Below, one piece after another: positions 24,940 to 32,459 of a stretch of DNA of 57,196 bases (position 1 is its first letter; each line of letters begins with the position of its first letter). The stretch comes from Actinoplanes xinjiangensis (GTDB lineage: Bacteria; Actinomycetota; Actinomycetes; Mycobacteriales; Micromonosporaceae). Position numbers and translations under genes: made by a program. Below the pieces are notes generated by a model. It ran no database searches. It saw only the letters and a list, made by a program, of their open reading frames with translations, and was not told the DNA's origin. The stretch spans positions 1 through 57,196 of the forward strand of contig NZ_QGGR01000043.1 of assembly GCF_003148685.1 (NCBI RefSeq), read 5' to 3'.

Positions 24940-25485
24940 ATGAGCATGCACGGGGAGATGAGGAACACCGTCGTGGCCATCAGAAGACCCGAGATCCCGC
25001 CACCGCCCCGGCGTGCGGTGACCGCCGGGCGGATCGCCGCGCTCGCCGCCACGGTCGGATTCATGCCGCTGCACGCCGTATGGGCGGCGGGGATCCCCCT
25101 GTTCGCGGAGGCCGAACGTTTCCGGGTCTGGCACGCGGACGGCGGCGGGCTCTATCTGTGGACGCTGATGGCGCTCGCCGTCCTGCCGGCCGTGTACGCC
25201 TACGCGCTGATCCGCCCGTGGGGACTGGAGTTCCCCCGCTGGACGCCCTGGGCCGGCCGCCGCGTACCCCGGATGCTGCTCATCGTTCCCGGCTATGCGC
25301 TGGTCGGCGCGCTGGGCGGCTACACGGCGCTCGCGGTGGTGCTGACCGTCGTCCAGTGGGGCTCCCCGGACACGATCTTCAACCCGTGGACCGGTGTCTA
25401 CGGGATCGTCCAGTTCACAGTCTGGGTCGTGGCACTGGCCGTGGCCACGCGTTCCTACGCCCGCCGTACCAGGGTCCGGGACTGA
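24940..25485 (+). CDS. Four-span membrane protein of unknown function
   Basis: A 181-residue protein with a basic, Pro-rich N-terminus and four predicted spans (about residues 28-50, 70-92, 108-138 and 152-172). A Trp-rich loop follows span two (RPWGLEFPRWTPWAGRR). Function not recognised. Starts at ATG 24940, ATG 24958 or GTG 24973 are all in frame; the last has GAGGA at the best distance (8 bases) and may be the true start. Convergent with pcaL across a hairpin terminator. Confidence 0.75.
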   Translation: MSMHGEMRNTVVAIRRPEIPPPPRRAVTAGRIAALAATVGFMPLHAVWAAGIPLFAEAERFRVWHADGGGLYLWTLMALAVLPAVYAYALIRPWGLEFPRWTPWAGRRVPRMLLIVPGYALVGALGGYTALAVVLTVVQWGSPDTIFNPWTGVYGIVQFTVWVVALAVATRSYARRTRVRD

Positions 25486-25652
25486 GACCGCGACCATCGC
25501 ATCAGCCCGGCGGTCGGCGGACGGTCGGGAGCGGTCGCCCGCGTCGCGTTGTGGCTCACGGTTCGTCCTACTGGCCGTACGACATCGGTGGAAGAAGGGT
25601 GACCGGACCGCCTGCGACTCTGAAAGGTCTCTACCGATCATCGTGCCGCAGA

Positions 25653-25690
25653 ACGGTGGGCGGGGCGCGCCGTTGAGCACCGCCCACCGT
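25653..25690. terminator. Terminator hairpin at the end of the pca operon
   Basis: An 11-bp perfect stem (25653-25663 with 25680-25690) with a 16-base loop lies 4 bases downstream of the pcaL stop, between convergent genes. No T-run. Confidence 0.65.
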
Positions 25691-25694
25691 CGTC

Positions 25695-26819
25695 TCAGGC
25701 TCCGGCGTCCAGGTCGGCAAGGACCTTCTGGGCGACCCGGAAAGCGGTGTTGGCCGCCGGGACGCCACAGTAGATCGCGGTCTGGAGGATCAGCTCCTTG
25801 ATCTCGTCGTCGGACAGTCCGTTGGTGCGGGCCGCCCGTACGTGCATCGCCAGTTCCTCGTGATGACCGAGAGCGATCAGGGCGGTGAGGGTGATCAGGG
25901 AGCGGTCGCGGCGGGCCAGGCCGGGACGGGTCCAGATCTCGGCCCAGGCGTACCGGGTGATCATGTCCTGGAAGTCGCGGGTGAACGCGGTGGTTCCGGC
26001 GGTGGCCCGGTCCACGTGCGCCGGGCCGAGCACCTCCCGGCGCACCGCGATGCCGGCCGACCGCGACTCGTCGAAGTGCTGGTCCAGCAGGAACGCGACG
26101 ACCTCCGGATTCTCGGCCGGGGCCAGGTGCGCGACACCGTCGAGGACCACCAGGCGGCCGTGCAGCACACCGTCGGCGATCGTCCGGAGGCTGTCCGGCG
26201 GGGTGGGCCGGTCGTGGCCGCCGGCGACCGCCAGGACCGGGGCGGCGATCTCCGGCAGCCGGTCCCGCACGTCGAACTCGGCGAGCGCCTCACAGGTCCG
26301 CGCGTAGCTCTCCGCGTCGGCCGCCCGCAACGCGGCGACCAGTTGTTCCGCCGCCGCCGGTGCGGGACCGGGTGCGAACCAGCGCTCCCGGGAACCGGCC
26401 ACCACCGCCTCGGTGCCCTCCGCCCGGACCAGTTTCGCGCGGTCGTGCCACATCGCCGGCTCGCCGATCCGCGCGCCGGTGCACAGCAGCGCGGCGGCGC
26501 CGACCCGGTCCGGTGCGTCCAGCAGCAGTTGCAGGCCGACCGCGCCGCCGATCGAGTCGCCTGCGTAGCAGAAGCTCTCCCCCGGCCGGATCCGGTCGGC
26601 GAGCGCCAGCACCTCCCGGGCCAGGTCGGCGATCGTGAACGGCCCGGTCGCGGGCGCGGCGGCGCCGTGGCCGGGCAGATCCCAGCCGACCACGTGGTAG
26701 CGGCCGTACAGCCGGCCGGCGCACGCCGCCCACAGGCTCTCGGCGCTGGTGCCGAGGGAGGGCCCGAGCAGCAGCAGCGGCCTTCCGGGCGCTTCGGTGA
26801 AGGTGGTCGCGGTCAGCAT
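25695..26819 (-). CDS. pcaL: 3-oxoadipate enol-lactonase / 4-carboxymuconolactone decarboxylase fusion
   Basis: A 374-residue fusion. Residues about 1-245 are an alpha/beta-hydrolase enol-lactonase with nucleophile elbow YAGDSIGGAVG and catalytic His in LDGVAHLAPAENP. Residues about 260-374 are carboxymuconolactone decarboxylase (LIALGHHEELAMHVRAA, ILQTAIYCGVPAANTAF). The fusion is the usual PcaL of actinomycetes and does two consecutive steps to 3-oxoadipate. The start MLTATTF at 26819 has GAAGGAACC 4-6 bases upstream. That ATG overlaps the stop of a repeat-encoded frame (ATGCTGA), suggesting coupling with pcaB through the repeat array. Confidence 0.95.
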   Translation of the reverse strand: MLTATTFTEAPGRPLLLLGPSLGTSAESLWAACAGRLYGRYHVVGWDLPGHGAAAPATGPFTIADLAREVLALADRIRPGESFCYAGDSIGGAVGLQLLLDAPDRVGAAALLCTGARIGEPAMWHDRAKLVRAEGTEAVVAGSRERWFAPGPAPAAAEQLVAALRAADAESYARTCEALAEFDVRDRLPEIAAPVLAVAGGHDRPTPPDSLRTIADGVLHGRLVVLDGVAHLAPAENPEVVAFLLDQHFDESRSAGIAVRREVLGPAHVDRATAGTTAFTRDFQDMITRYAWAEIWTRPGLARRDRSLITLTALIALGHHEELAMHVRAARTNGLSDDEIKELILQTAIYCGVPAANTAFRVAQKVLADLDAGA

Positions 26820-27205
26820 TTCGGTTCCTTCCCCATGGGTACGCTCCCCGCCCTCGCAGGCCGGCCCGGCACGGACGCCCAGCCGCACCGTCCCGGCTGG
26901 CTCCCACCGCTGCCTCGAGGCCGCTGAGACAGCGGTGACGACCAGCCCGACCGAACCGGCTGGCTCCCACCGCTGCCTCCGGGCTGCTGAGACAGCGGTG
27001 ACGACCAGCCCGACCGAACCGGCTGGCTCCCACCGCTGCCTCCGGGCTGCTGAGACAGCGGTGACGACCAGCCCGACCGAACCGGCTGGTTCTCACCGCT
27101 GTCTCCGGGCCGCTGAGACAGCGGTGAGGACCAGCCGGGACGAGCCGGCTGGCTTGCACCGCTGCCTCCGGGCTGCTGAGACAGCGGTGAGGACCAGCTG
27201 GTCAT
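26813..27205 (-). CDS. Possible repeat-encoded linker ORF between pcaB and pcaL (130 aa)
   Basis: The 63-bp repeats form an open frame of 131 codons. Its ATG (27203-27205) overlaps the pcaB stop as ATGA and its TGA (26813-26815) overlaps the pcaL start as ATGCTGA. The product would be about five 21-residue units such as GWSSPLSQQPGGSGG plus SQPVRS: Ser/Pro/Gly-rich, with no predicted fold. The unit length is a multiple of three, so copy changes keep the frame. Either translation through it couples pcaB to pcaL, or the frame is a by-product of the repeat. No ribosome site other than the coupling overlap. Confidence 0.4.
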   Translation of the reverse strand: MTSWSSPLSQQPGGSGASQPARPGWSSPLSQRPGDSGENQPVRSGWSSPLSQQPGGSGGSQPVRSGWSSPLSQQPGGSGGSQPVRSGWSSPLSQRPRGSGGSQPGRCGWASVPGRPARAGSVPMGKEPKC

Positions 27206-27207
27206 GG
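26893..27207. repeat. Five-unit tandem array of a 63-bp palindromic repeat
   Basis: Units start at 26893, 26956, 27019, 27082 and 27145, exactly 63 bp apart. Each holds an imperfect palindrome: GGCTGGCTCCCACCGCTG, a short loop, then GAGACAGCGGTGACGACCAG. The fourth unit is nearly perfect over 22 bp per arm. Spacers of about ten bases read CGACCGAAC. The same repeat recurs at 56909-57100. The array starts inside the last codons of pcaB and lies between pcaB and pcaL. Confidence 0.95.
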
Positions 27208-28410
27208 CGGCGTTTCGGCGGCTCGGGCCAGGGCCGCGTCGATGATCCGGTCGGTGGCGCCCGGGTAGGGGTCGCCGGAGGCGGCGCCGGGAGTGATCGA
27301 GCGCTGCTCGGCGTCGATGCCGGGCCGGGCGGCGGCCAGGTTCGCGGTCATCCACGCCGTCTCCACCTGGAGGCCGGCCAGCAGCTCGGCGGTCTGGCTG
27401 CCGGCCGTCACGGTGCGGCGGGCCAGGGTGCGCAGCGTGGACCATTCGACGTGCCAGCCGCCGTCGGGGCGTTCGTCGACGGCGGCGGCCGCACCGGCGT
27501 GGACGGTCGCGGCCAGGAACGGCGCGGCCAGGGCGGCCCGGCGGATCAGGATGGACAGGACCGGGTTCTGTTTGTTCGGCATCGCGGACGAGCCGCCCCG
27601 GCCGGCGACCGGGCCCTCGGACAGCTCGTGGATCTCCGGGCGAGCACCGACGAGGACGTCGTTGGCGATCCGGCCCCACGCGTCGGTGCAGGTCACCAGG
27701 GCGTCGGCGAAGCCGGTGAGCGGGGCGCGGGCGGTGTGCCACGGATCGCGGACCGGCAGGCCGAGGGTCGCCGCGGCGGTCTCGATCAGGTCGTGGACCA
27801 CGATCGGCGAGCCGGCCAGGGCGACCGGCGCGGCGAGGCTGCCGGCGGCGCCCCCGATCTGCGCCGGCAGGGCGGCGGCCGCGGCGAGGCGATCCCGCGC
27901 GTCCAGGGTTCCGGTGAGCCACGTTGCCGCTTTGAGACCGAAGGTGATCGGTACGGCGTACTGCGTCAGGGTCCGGCCGGGCATCGGCGTCTCCCGGTGC
28001 CCGTCGGCGAGCCGGACCAGCGCGGCGGTCTGGGCGGCCAGGTCGTCGCGGATCCGGGCGGCGGCGTCGCGCAGGCACAGGACCAGACCGGTGTCGATGA
28101 CGTCCTGGCTGGTCAGGCCCTTGTGCAGCCACTGCGCGGCGACCGGGTTGCGGGCCTGGAGCCGGTCGCGGAGCAGCTTGAGCAACGGGATGAGCGGGTT
28201 CCCGCCGGCTTCGGCGCCGGCCGCGACCGCGGGCACGTCGTCGGCGCCGATCAGCCCGGTCAGGTCGTCGCGGGCCCCGGCCGGGGCGACGTCGTGCCGG
28301 ACCAGCGCGTCCAGCCAGGCGGCTTCGGCGCGCACCATCGCCGTGAGAACGGCCGCGTCGGTGAACACGTCACCGGCGCGGTCGTCTCCCGGCCACAGCA
28401 GATCACTCAT
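27202..28410 (-). CDS. pcaB: 3-carboxy-cis,cis-muconate cycloisomerase
   Basis: A 402-residue member of the fumarase/aspartase superfamily. The signature GGSSAMPNKQNPV, holding the catalytic Ser loop, is near residue 270; other family segments are KGLTSQDVIDTGLVL and MPGRTLTQYAVPITFGLKA. It lactonises 3-carboxymuconate to 4-carboxymuconolactone after PcaHG. The C-terminal ALARAAETPP is followed directly by the repeat array, whose first unit covers the stop codon. ATG at 28408-28410. The gap to pcaG is 147 bases and holds a 39-bp direct repeat. Confidence 0.94.
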   Translation of the reverse strand: MSDLLWPGDDRAGDVFTDAAVLTAMVRAEAAWLDALVRHDVAPAGARDDLTGLIGADDVPAVAAGAEAGGNPLIPLLKLLRDRLQARNPVAAQWLHKGLTSQDVIDTGLVLCLRDAAARIRDDLAAQTAALVRLADGHRETPMPGRTLTQYAVPITFGLKAATWLTGTLDARDRLAAAAALPAQIGGAAGSLAAPVALAGSPIVVHDLIETAAATLGLPVRDPWHTARAPLTGFADALVTCTDAWGRIANDVLVGARPEIHELSEGPVAGRGGSSAMPNKQNPVLSILIRRAALAAPFLAATVHAGAAAAVDERPDGGWHVEWSTLRTLARRTVTAGSQTAELLAGLQVETAWMTANLAAARPGIDAEQRSITPGAASGDPYPGATDRIIDAALARAAETPP

Positions 28411-28430
28411 GGCGTACCCCAGGGTCGTCG

Positions 28431-28512
28431 ACGTGCCCGACAGCGACCGCGAACCGCAACGGCCGGGCGGAGAACGTGCCGGGCAGCGACCGCGAACCGC
28501 AATGGCCGGGCG
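28431..28512. repeat. 39-bp direct repeat in the pcaG-pcaB spacer
   Basis: Two copies (28431-28469 and 28474-28512) match at 36 of 39 positions, period 43. They share the core GCAGCGACCGCGAACCGCAA or its one-base variant. No gene overlaps them. They enlarge the spacer between two otherwise tightly packed operon genes. Confidence 0.8.
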
Positions 28513-28557
28513 CCGGCGGCCGGCCGTGGACGTCGGGGGCCGCGGCGGTGGGGTCGG

Positions 28558-29121
28558 TCAGGACCATGCGTCGCGGAGGCGGGGGTAGGTGAGGAAGACC
28601 GTCTCGCCCTCGCCCTGGAGATGGATGTCGAAGACCAGGCCGGCCGGCTCCCGGGTGGTGATCAGCGTGCCGCGGCGGGCCGGGTCGACCCCGCTGAGCA
28701 GGGTGTCCGCGTCCAGTGCGGACGGATCGCCGGGGAGGTAGGCGCGCGTGAAGAGGCGGTCGAGCAGGCCGCGGGCGAAGACGGTGACGGCGAAGAACGG
28801 GGCCCGGCCGGCTTCGGTGGGGCCCGGTTCGAGGGTGGCGAACTGGTAGTGGCCGTCCGGGTCGGTGGCGGCGCGGCCCCACCCGGTGAAGGTCCAGCCG
28901 TCGCGGCGCAGCGAGCCGGGCCGGCGCGGGATGTGGCCCTGCGGGTCGGCCTGCCAGATCTCGATGACGGCGTCGGGCACCGGGGCACCGTTGCCGTCGT
29001 AGACGTGGCCGTGCAGGCGGACCGCCTTCGGGTGGCTCGGCGGGACCAGTTCGTTCATGCCGTCGTATTCCAGGCCCAGGTGGAAGAACGGGCCGACGGT
29101 CTGGCCGGGGACGGCGCTCAT
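28558..29121 (-). CDS. pcaG: Protocatechuate 3,4-dioxygenase alpha subunit
   Basis: A 187-residue intradiol dioxygenase alpha subunit (MSAVPGQTVGPFFHLGL start, typical of PcaG). It has the RLHGHVYDGNGAPVPDAVIEIWQAD beta-sandwich core, split here only for description, and lacks the complete Tyr/His iron set, which the beta subunit provides. It forms an alpha-beta heteromer with PcaH that cleaves protocatechuate between its hydroxyls. Its start overlaps the pcaH stop by 4 bases. Confidence 0.95.
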   Translation of the reverse strand: MSAVPGQTVGPFFHLGLEYDGMNELVPPSHPKAVRLHGHVYDGNGAPVPDAVIEIWQADPQGHIPRRPGSLRRDGWTFTGWGRAATDPDGHYQFATLEPGPTEAGRAPFFAVTVFARGLLDRLFTRAYLPGDPSALDADTLLSGVDPARRGTLITTREPAGLVFDIHLQGEGETVFLTYPRLRDAWS

Positions 29122-29876
29122 GCTTCTTCCTCGAGATCGCTGGAGACGTCGGATTCGAGCGGGGTGCGGTGGGTGCCGGTGAGTACGACGTCCCACCGGT
29201 AGCCGGTGCTCCACTCGGGGGTGGTCACGTCGTGGTCGTACTGGGCGATCAGCAGTTCCCGTGCCTTCGGGTCGGTGATCGACTGGTAGATCGGGTCCAG
29301 CGCGAAGAGCGGGTCGCCGGGGAAGTACATCTGGGTGATCAGGCGCTGGGTGAAGTCGGAGCCGAAGAGGGAGAAGTGGATGTGGGCGGGCCGCCACGCG
29401 TTGACGTGGTTGCGCCACGGGTACGGCCCCGGCTTGATCGTCTGGAAGCGGTAGGTGCCGTCCGGGCCGGTGAGCATCCGGCCGACGCCGGTGAAGTTGG
29501 GGTCGTGCGGCGCCGGATGCTGGTCACGCTGGTGCCGGTAGCGGCCGGCGGCGTTGGCCTGCCACACCTCGACGAGCTGGCCGGCGACCGGGCGGCCGTC
29601 GCCGTCGAGGACCCGCCCGGTGACCACGATCCGCTCGCCGATCGGGGTGCCGGCGTGCTGGATGGTCAGGTCGGCCTCGTCGTCGGCGACGTCACGGTGA
29701 CCGAAGACCGGTGCCCACAGCTCGACCGACTCCGGGTCCACCAGGTGAGCCGGCTGCTTGGGGTGCCGCAGGATGCTGCTGCGGTACGGGGCGTAGTCGG
29801 TCTTCGGCTGCGGACCGCCCGGCTGCTGGGCCGCGACCTCGATCTCCCGGTTGATGTCAGCTTGTGACGACTCCAT
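29118..29876 (-). CDS. pcaH: Protocatechuate 3,4-dioxygenase beta subunit
   Basis: A 252-residue iron-binding subunit. The two histidine ligands are in RPAHIHFSLFG; tyrosine ligands are expected in the GPYPWRNHVNAW segment and farther upstream. GQLVEVWQANAAGRYRH is the conserved family strand. It is first in the pcaHGB(-)L operon, which turns protocatechuate into 3-oxoadipate. The promoter region of 75 bases separates it from the divergent IclR gene and contains a 15-bp operator-like palindrome. Confidence 0.96.
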   Translation of the reverse strand: MESSQADINREIEVAAQQPGGPQPKTDYAPYRSSILRHPKQPAHLVDPESVELWAPVFGHRDVADDEADLTIQHAGTPIGERIVVTGRVLDGDGRPVAGQLVEVWQANAAGRYRHQRDQHPAPHDPNFTGVGRMLTGPDGTYRFQTIKPGPYPWRNHVNAWRPAHIHFSLFGSDFTQRLITQMYFPGDPLFALDPIYQSITDPKARELLIAQYDHDVTTPEWSTGYRWDVVLTGTHRTPLESDVSSDLEEEA

Positions 29877-29926
29877 GTTCACGCTCCGGACGCTAGGCGG
29901 TCGGGCGGCCATCGGCGATAAAGTTC

Positions 29927-29941
29927 TTCCACTGAACGGAA
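29927..29941. promoter_or_regulatory. IclR-type operator, copy 1 (pcaH/regulator promoter)
   Basis: TTCCACTGAACGGAA, a TTCC-N7-GGAA palindrome, lies between the divergent pcaH and IclR genes. Its exact reverse complement occurs again just before pobA (30680-30694). The repetition at both promoters of one pathway supports a shared regulator site. Confidence 0.7.
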
Positions 29942-29951
29942 GGGGTGGGAA

Positions 29952-30698
29952 GTGGGCGCCACGGTCACCTCTCGTGCGCTGGACATCCTGGGCGCGTTCG
30001 ACGGCGAGCACCGGAGTCTCTCGCTGACCGATCTGGCCCGCCGCGCCGGCCTTCCGCTGGCCACCGCGCACCGGCTGGTCGGCGAGCTGCACCGGTGGGG
30101 CGCGCTGGCCCGCGAGCCGACCGGGGAGTACGTGATCGGCCGCCGGATCTGGCAACTGGGCCTGCTCGCCCCGGTGCAGAGCGGCCTGCGCCAGGCCGCT
30201 TCCCCATTTTTGCACGATTTGTACGGGACGACGCTGGCCACGGTCCATCTGGCGGTCCGGGACGGGCTGGAGGTGCTGTACGTGGAACGGCTGGCCGGGC
30301 ACGTGTCGGTGCCGGTGGTCAGCCGGGTCGGTTCACGGCTGCCGATGCACGCCACCGGGGTGGGCAAGGTGCTGCTCGCGTACGCCCCCGAGGAGGTCCG
30401 CCTGGAGGTGCTCGCCAACCTCACCAGGGTCACCGCGTACACGGTGACCCAGCCGGCCCGCCTGCTGGAGCAGCTGCGCCGGGTCCGGGCCGAGGGCTAC
30501 GCCACCACCGGGGAGGAGATGAGCCTGGGCGCGTGCTCGGTGGCGGTCCCGGTGCGCAACGGCGACGTCGTGGTGGCGGCTCTCGGGATGGTGGTGCCCG
30601 ACCTGCGCCGGCAGCTCCCCCGGCTCGTGTCGGCACTGCAGGTCGCGGCGCACGGGATCAGCCGGACCCTGGCCGGGACTTCCGTTCAGTGGAAATAG
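29952..30698 (+). CDS. IclR-family regulator of the pca/pob genes
   Basis: A 248-residue IclR protein. N-terminal winged helix at about residues 5-65 (LSLTDLARRAGLPLATAHRLV), then the IclR effector domain (about 80-245, with GSRLPMHATGVGKVLLAYAPEE and a C-terminal SVAVPVRNGDVVVAALGMVV). It belongs with PcaR/PobR-type activators or repressors by position between pcaHGBL and pobA. GTG start with GGGGTGGGAA upstream. The 15-bp operator lies just before the gene and again inside its last codons, so it is likely autoregulated and controls pobA. Confidence 0.92.
   Translation: MGATVTSRALDILGAFDGEHRSLSLTDLARRAGLPLATAHRLVGELHRWGALAREPTGEYVIGRRIWQLGLLAPVQSGLRQAASPFLHDLYGTTLATVHLAVRDGLEVLYVERLAGHVSVPVVSRVGSRLPMHATGVGKVLLAYAPEEVRLEVLANLTRVTAYTVTQPARLLEQLRRVRAEGYATTGEEMSLGACSVAVPVRNGDVVVAALGMVVPDLRRQLPRLVSALQVAAHGISRTLAGTSVQWK
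30680..30694. promoter_or_regulatory. IclR-type operator, copy 2 (pobA promoter)
   Basis: TTCCGTTCAGTGGAA is the exact reverse complement of the site at 29927-29941. It covers the codons for the last residues of the IclR protein and ends 45 bases before the pobA start, where it can control pobA separately. Confidence 0.7.
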
Positions 30699-30738
30699 GG
30701 TCTTGTGTCCCGGCGGTGCGGGACACGACGCTGGGGGC

Positions 30739-31905
30739 ATGCGTACCCAGGTCGCCATCATCGGCGCCGGCCCCGCCGGCCTGCTTCTCTCCCACCTTCT
30801 CGCGCAGGGCGGGGTCGAGTCCGTCGTTCTGGAGACCCGCTCGGAGGAGTACGTCGGGGCCCGCATCCGGGCCGGCATCCTGGAGCACTCCAGCGTCGAA
30901 CTGCTGGAGGCGGCCGGGCTCGGCGCCCGCATCCGGGCCGAGGGCGACGAGCACCGGGGCATCTACCTCCAGTGGCCCGGTGAGCGGCACCACCTGGACT
31001 TCGTCGACCTGACCGGGCGCAGTGTGTGGGTCTACGGGCAGACCGAGGTGCAGAAGGACCTCATCGCGGCCCGTCGTGCCGACGACCAGGAGATCCACTA
31101 CGAGGTGTCCGACGTGGCCCTGCACTCCCTGGAGGACCGGCCCTACGTCACCTTCACCGACGTCTCGGGCAACCCCCGGCGACTGGACGCCGCCGTCATC
31201 GCGGGCTGTGACGGCTCGTTCGGTCCCAGCCGCGCCGCCGTGCCCGCCGCCCGGGTCCACGAGAAGATCTACCCGTACTCCTGGTTCGGGATCCTCGCCG
31301 ACGTGGCGCCCTCCACCGACGAGCTGATCTACGCCTGGCACCCGAACGGTTTCGCGCTGCACTCGATGCGCTCGGAGAGCGTCAGCCGCCTCTACCTCCA
31401 GGTCCCCAACGGCACCGACCCGCAGTCGTGGTCCGACGACCGGATCTGGGACGAGTTGTCGACGCGGCTCGGGCACGGGCAGAACGGCTGGAAACTCAAC
31501 CCGGGCCCGATCACCGACAAGAGTGTGCTGCCGATGCGCAGTTACGTGCAGACGCCGATGCGGCACGGCAACCTGTACCTGGCCGGCGACGCCGCGCACA
31601 TCGTCCCGCCGACCGGCGCCAAGGGCCTCAACCTGGCGATCGCCGACGTGGCACTGCTCGGCAAGGCGCTGATCGCCAAGTTCAAGGACGCGGATCAGAG
31701 GTACGCCGACGCGTACTCCGACGACGCGCAGCGGCGGGTCTGGCGGTGCACGCACTTCTCCTGGTGGATGACGACGATGCTGCACACCTCGGGCGAGGAG
31801 TTCGACGCCGAGTTGCAGCTGTCGCAGCTACGGTGGGTCGCCGGCAGCCGGGCGGGCGCCACCGGGCTCGCCGAGAACTACGCCGGGCTGCCCATCGGCT
31901 ACTGA
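30739..31905 (+). CDS. pobA: 4-hydroxybenzoate 3-monooxygenase
   Basis: A 388-residue flavin hydroxylase closely matching PobA in length and motifs: GAGPAGLLLSHLLAQGG (FAD), ETRSEEYVGARIRAGILEH, DLTGRSVWVYGQTEVQKDL, CDGSFGPSR, and LAGDAAHIVPPTGAKGLNLA. It converts 4-hydroxybenzoate to protocatechuate, the substrate of PcaHG. The ATG at 30739 is chosen for its match to the family N-terminus (MRTQVAIIGAG). It follows the IclR gene by 40 bases. Its last 78 bases overlap an antisense membrane-protein gene. Confidence 0.95.
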   Translation: MRTQVAIIGAGPAGLLLSHLLAQGGVESVVLETRSEEYVGARIRAGILEHSSVELLEAAGLGARIRAEGDEHRGIYLQWPGERHHLDFVDLTGRSVWVYGQTEVQKDLIAARRADDQEIHYEVSDVALHSLEDRPYVTFTDVSGNPRRLDAAVIAGCDGSFGPSRAAVPAARVHEKIYPYSWFGILADVAPSTDELIYAWHPNGFALHSMRSESVSRLYLQVPNGTDPQSWSDDRIWDELSTRLGHGQNGWKLNPGPITDKSVLPMRSYVQTPMRHGNLYLAGDAAHIVPPTGAKGLNLAIADVALLGKALIAKFKDADQRYADAYSDDAQRRVWRCTHFSWWMTTMLHTSGEEFDAELQLSQLRWVAGSRAGATGLAENYAGLPIGY

Positions 31906-32433
31906 GGTCACCGGCCCGTCCGGCGGGTTGGTCGCCTCGATCGTCGGCGGCGCAGGAGCGTGGTCGACGGCCTCGCGATAGGTGCCCATCGGCAGCGTGG
32001 ACGGGCTGGCGCCGGGCGGGACCTGCCCGTTCGGTGCGGCCGGCTCCCGCGCCAGCAGCCCCTTGCCCAGCGACGCCACGGTCGCCAGGAAGGCCACGTT
32101 GAGGGCGCTCTCCCAGTCGAACGTGGTGATGTCGAAGACGCCGGCCACCATCGAGCCGGACAGCGACGCCAGGAACGTCTTGGCCAGCCGGGTGATCAGG
32201 TCCGGCCAGAACGCCAGGTTCGTCAGCTTCGACAGGTACTGCACGGCGGTCAGGAGCAGCGACGAGACGAAGGCACTGGCCGCCAGGGTCAGCGAATACG
32301 ACCACGGCAGGTCGATGACCGCACCGACCCCACCGGCCAGCAGCGTCGCCGCGAACACCTGACCGGCCGACCAGCCGGCCCGCTCGACGAAGTCCAGGAC
32401 GACGGCACGCCACTTCGGAACGACCTCAGCCAT
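31828..32433 (-). CDS. Holin-like membrane protein
   Basis: About 201 residues, start at ATG 32431-32433 (MAEVVPKWRA) or at 32463. The first 125 residues resemble phage r1t-type holins: WRAVVLDFVERAGWSAGQVF, then two or three hydrophobic segments (AASAFVSSLLLTAVQYL; MVAGVFDITTFDWESALNVAFLA). The C-terminal 70 residues are Pro/Gly-rich and disordered. No lysin, capsid or integrase gene is near, so it looks like a lone phage-derived protein rather than part of a prophage. It overlaps the 3' end of pobA by 78 bases on the opposite strand, so the last ~25 residues are uncertain. Confidence 0.6.
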   Translation of the reverse strand: MAEVVPKWRAVVLDFVERAGWSAGQVFAATLLAGGVGAVIDLPWSYSLTLAASAFVSSLLLTAVQYLSKLTNLAFWPDLITRLAKTFLASLSGSMVAGVFDITTFDWESALNVAFLATVASLGKGLLAREPAAPNGQVPPGASPSTLPMGTYREAVDHAPAPPTIEATNPPDGPVTSVADGQPGVVLGEPGGARPAAGDPP

Positions 32434-32459
32434 GGCATCGACATTCCTCGCTTCGGAGA

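Noticed and set aside
26893..27207. CRISPR array
   Set aside because: Units are contiguous 63-bp tandem copies; the sequence between palindromes is the same in nearly every unit, so there are no unique spacers and no cas genes.
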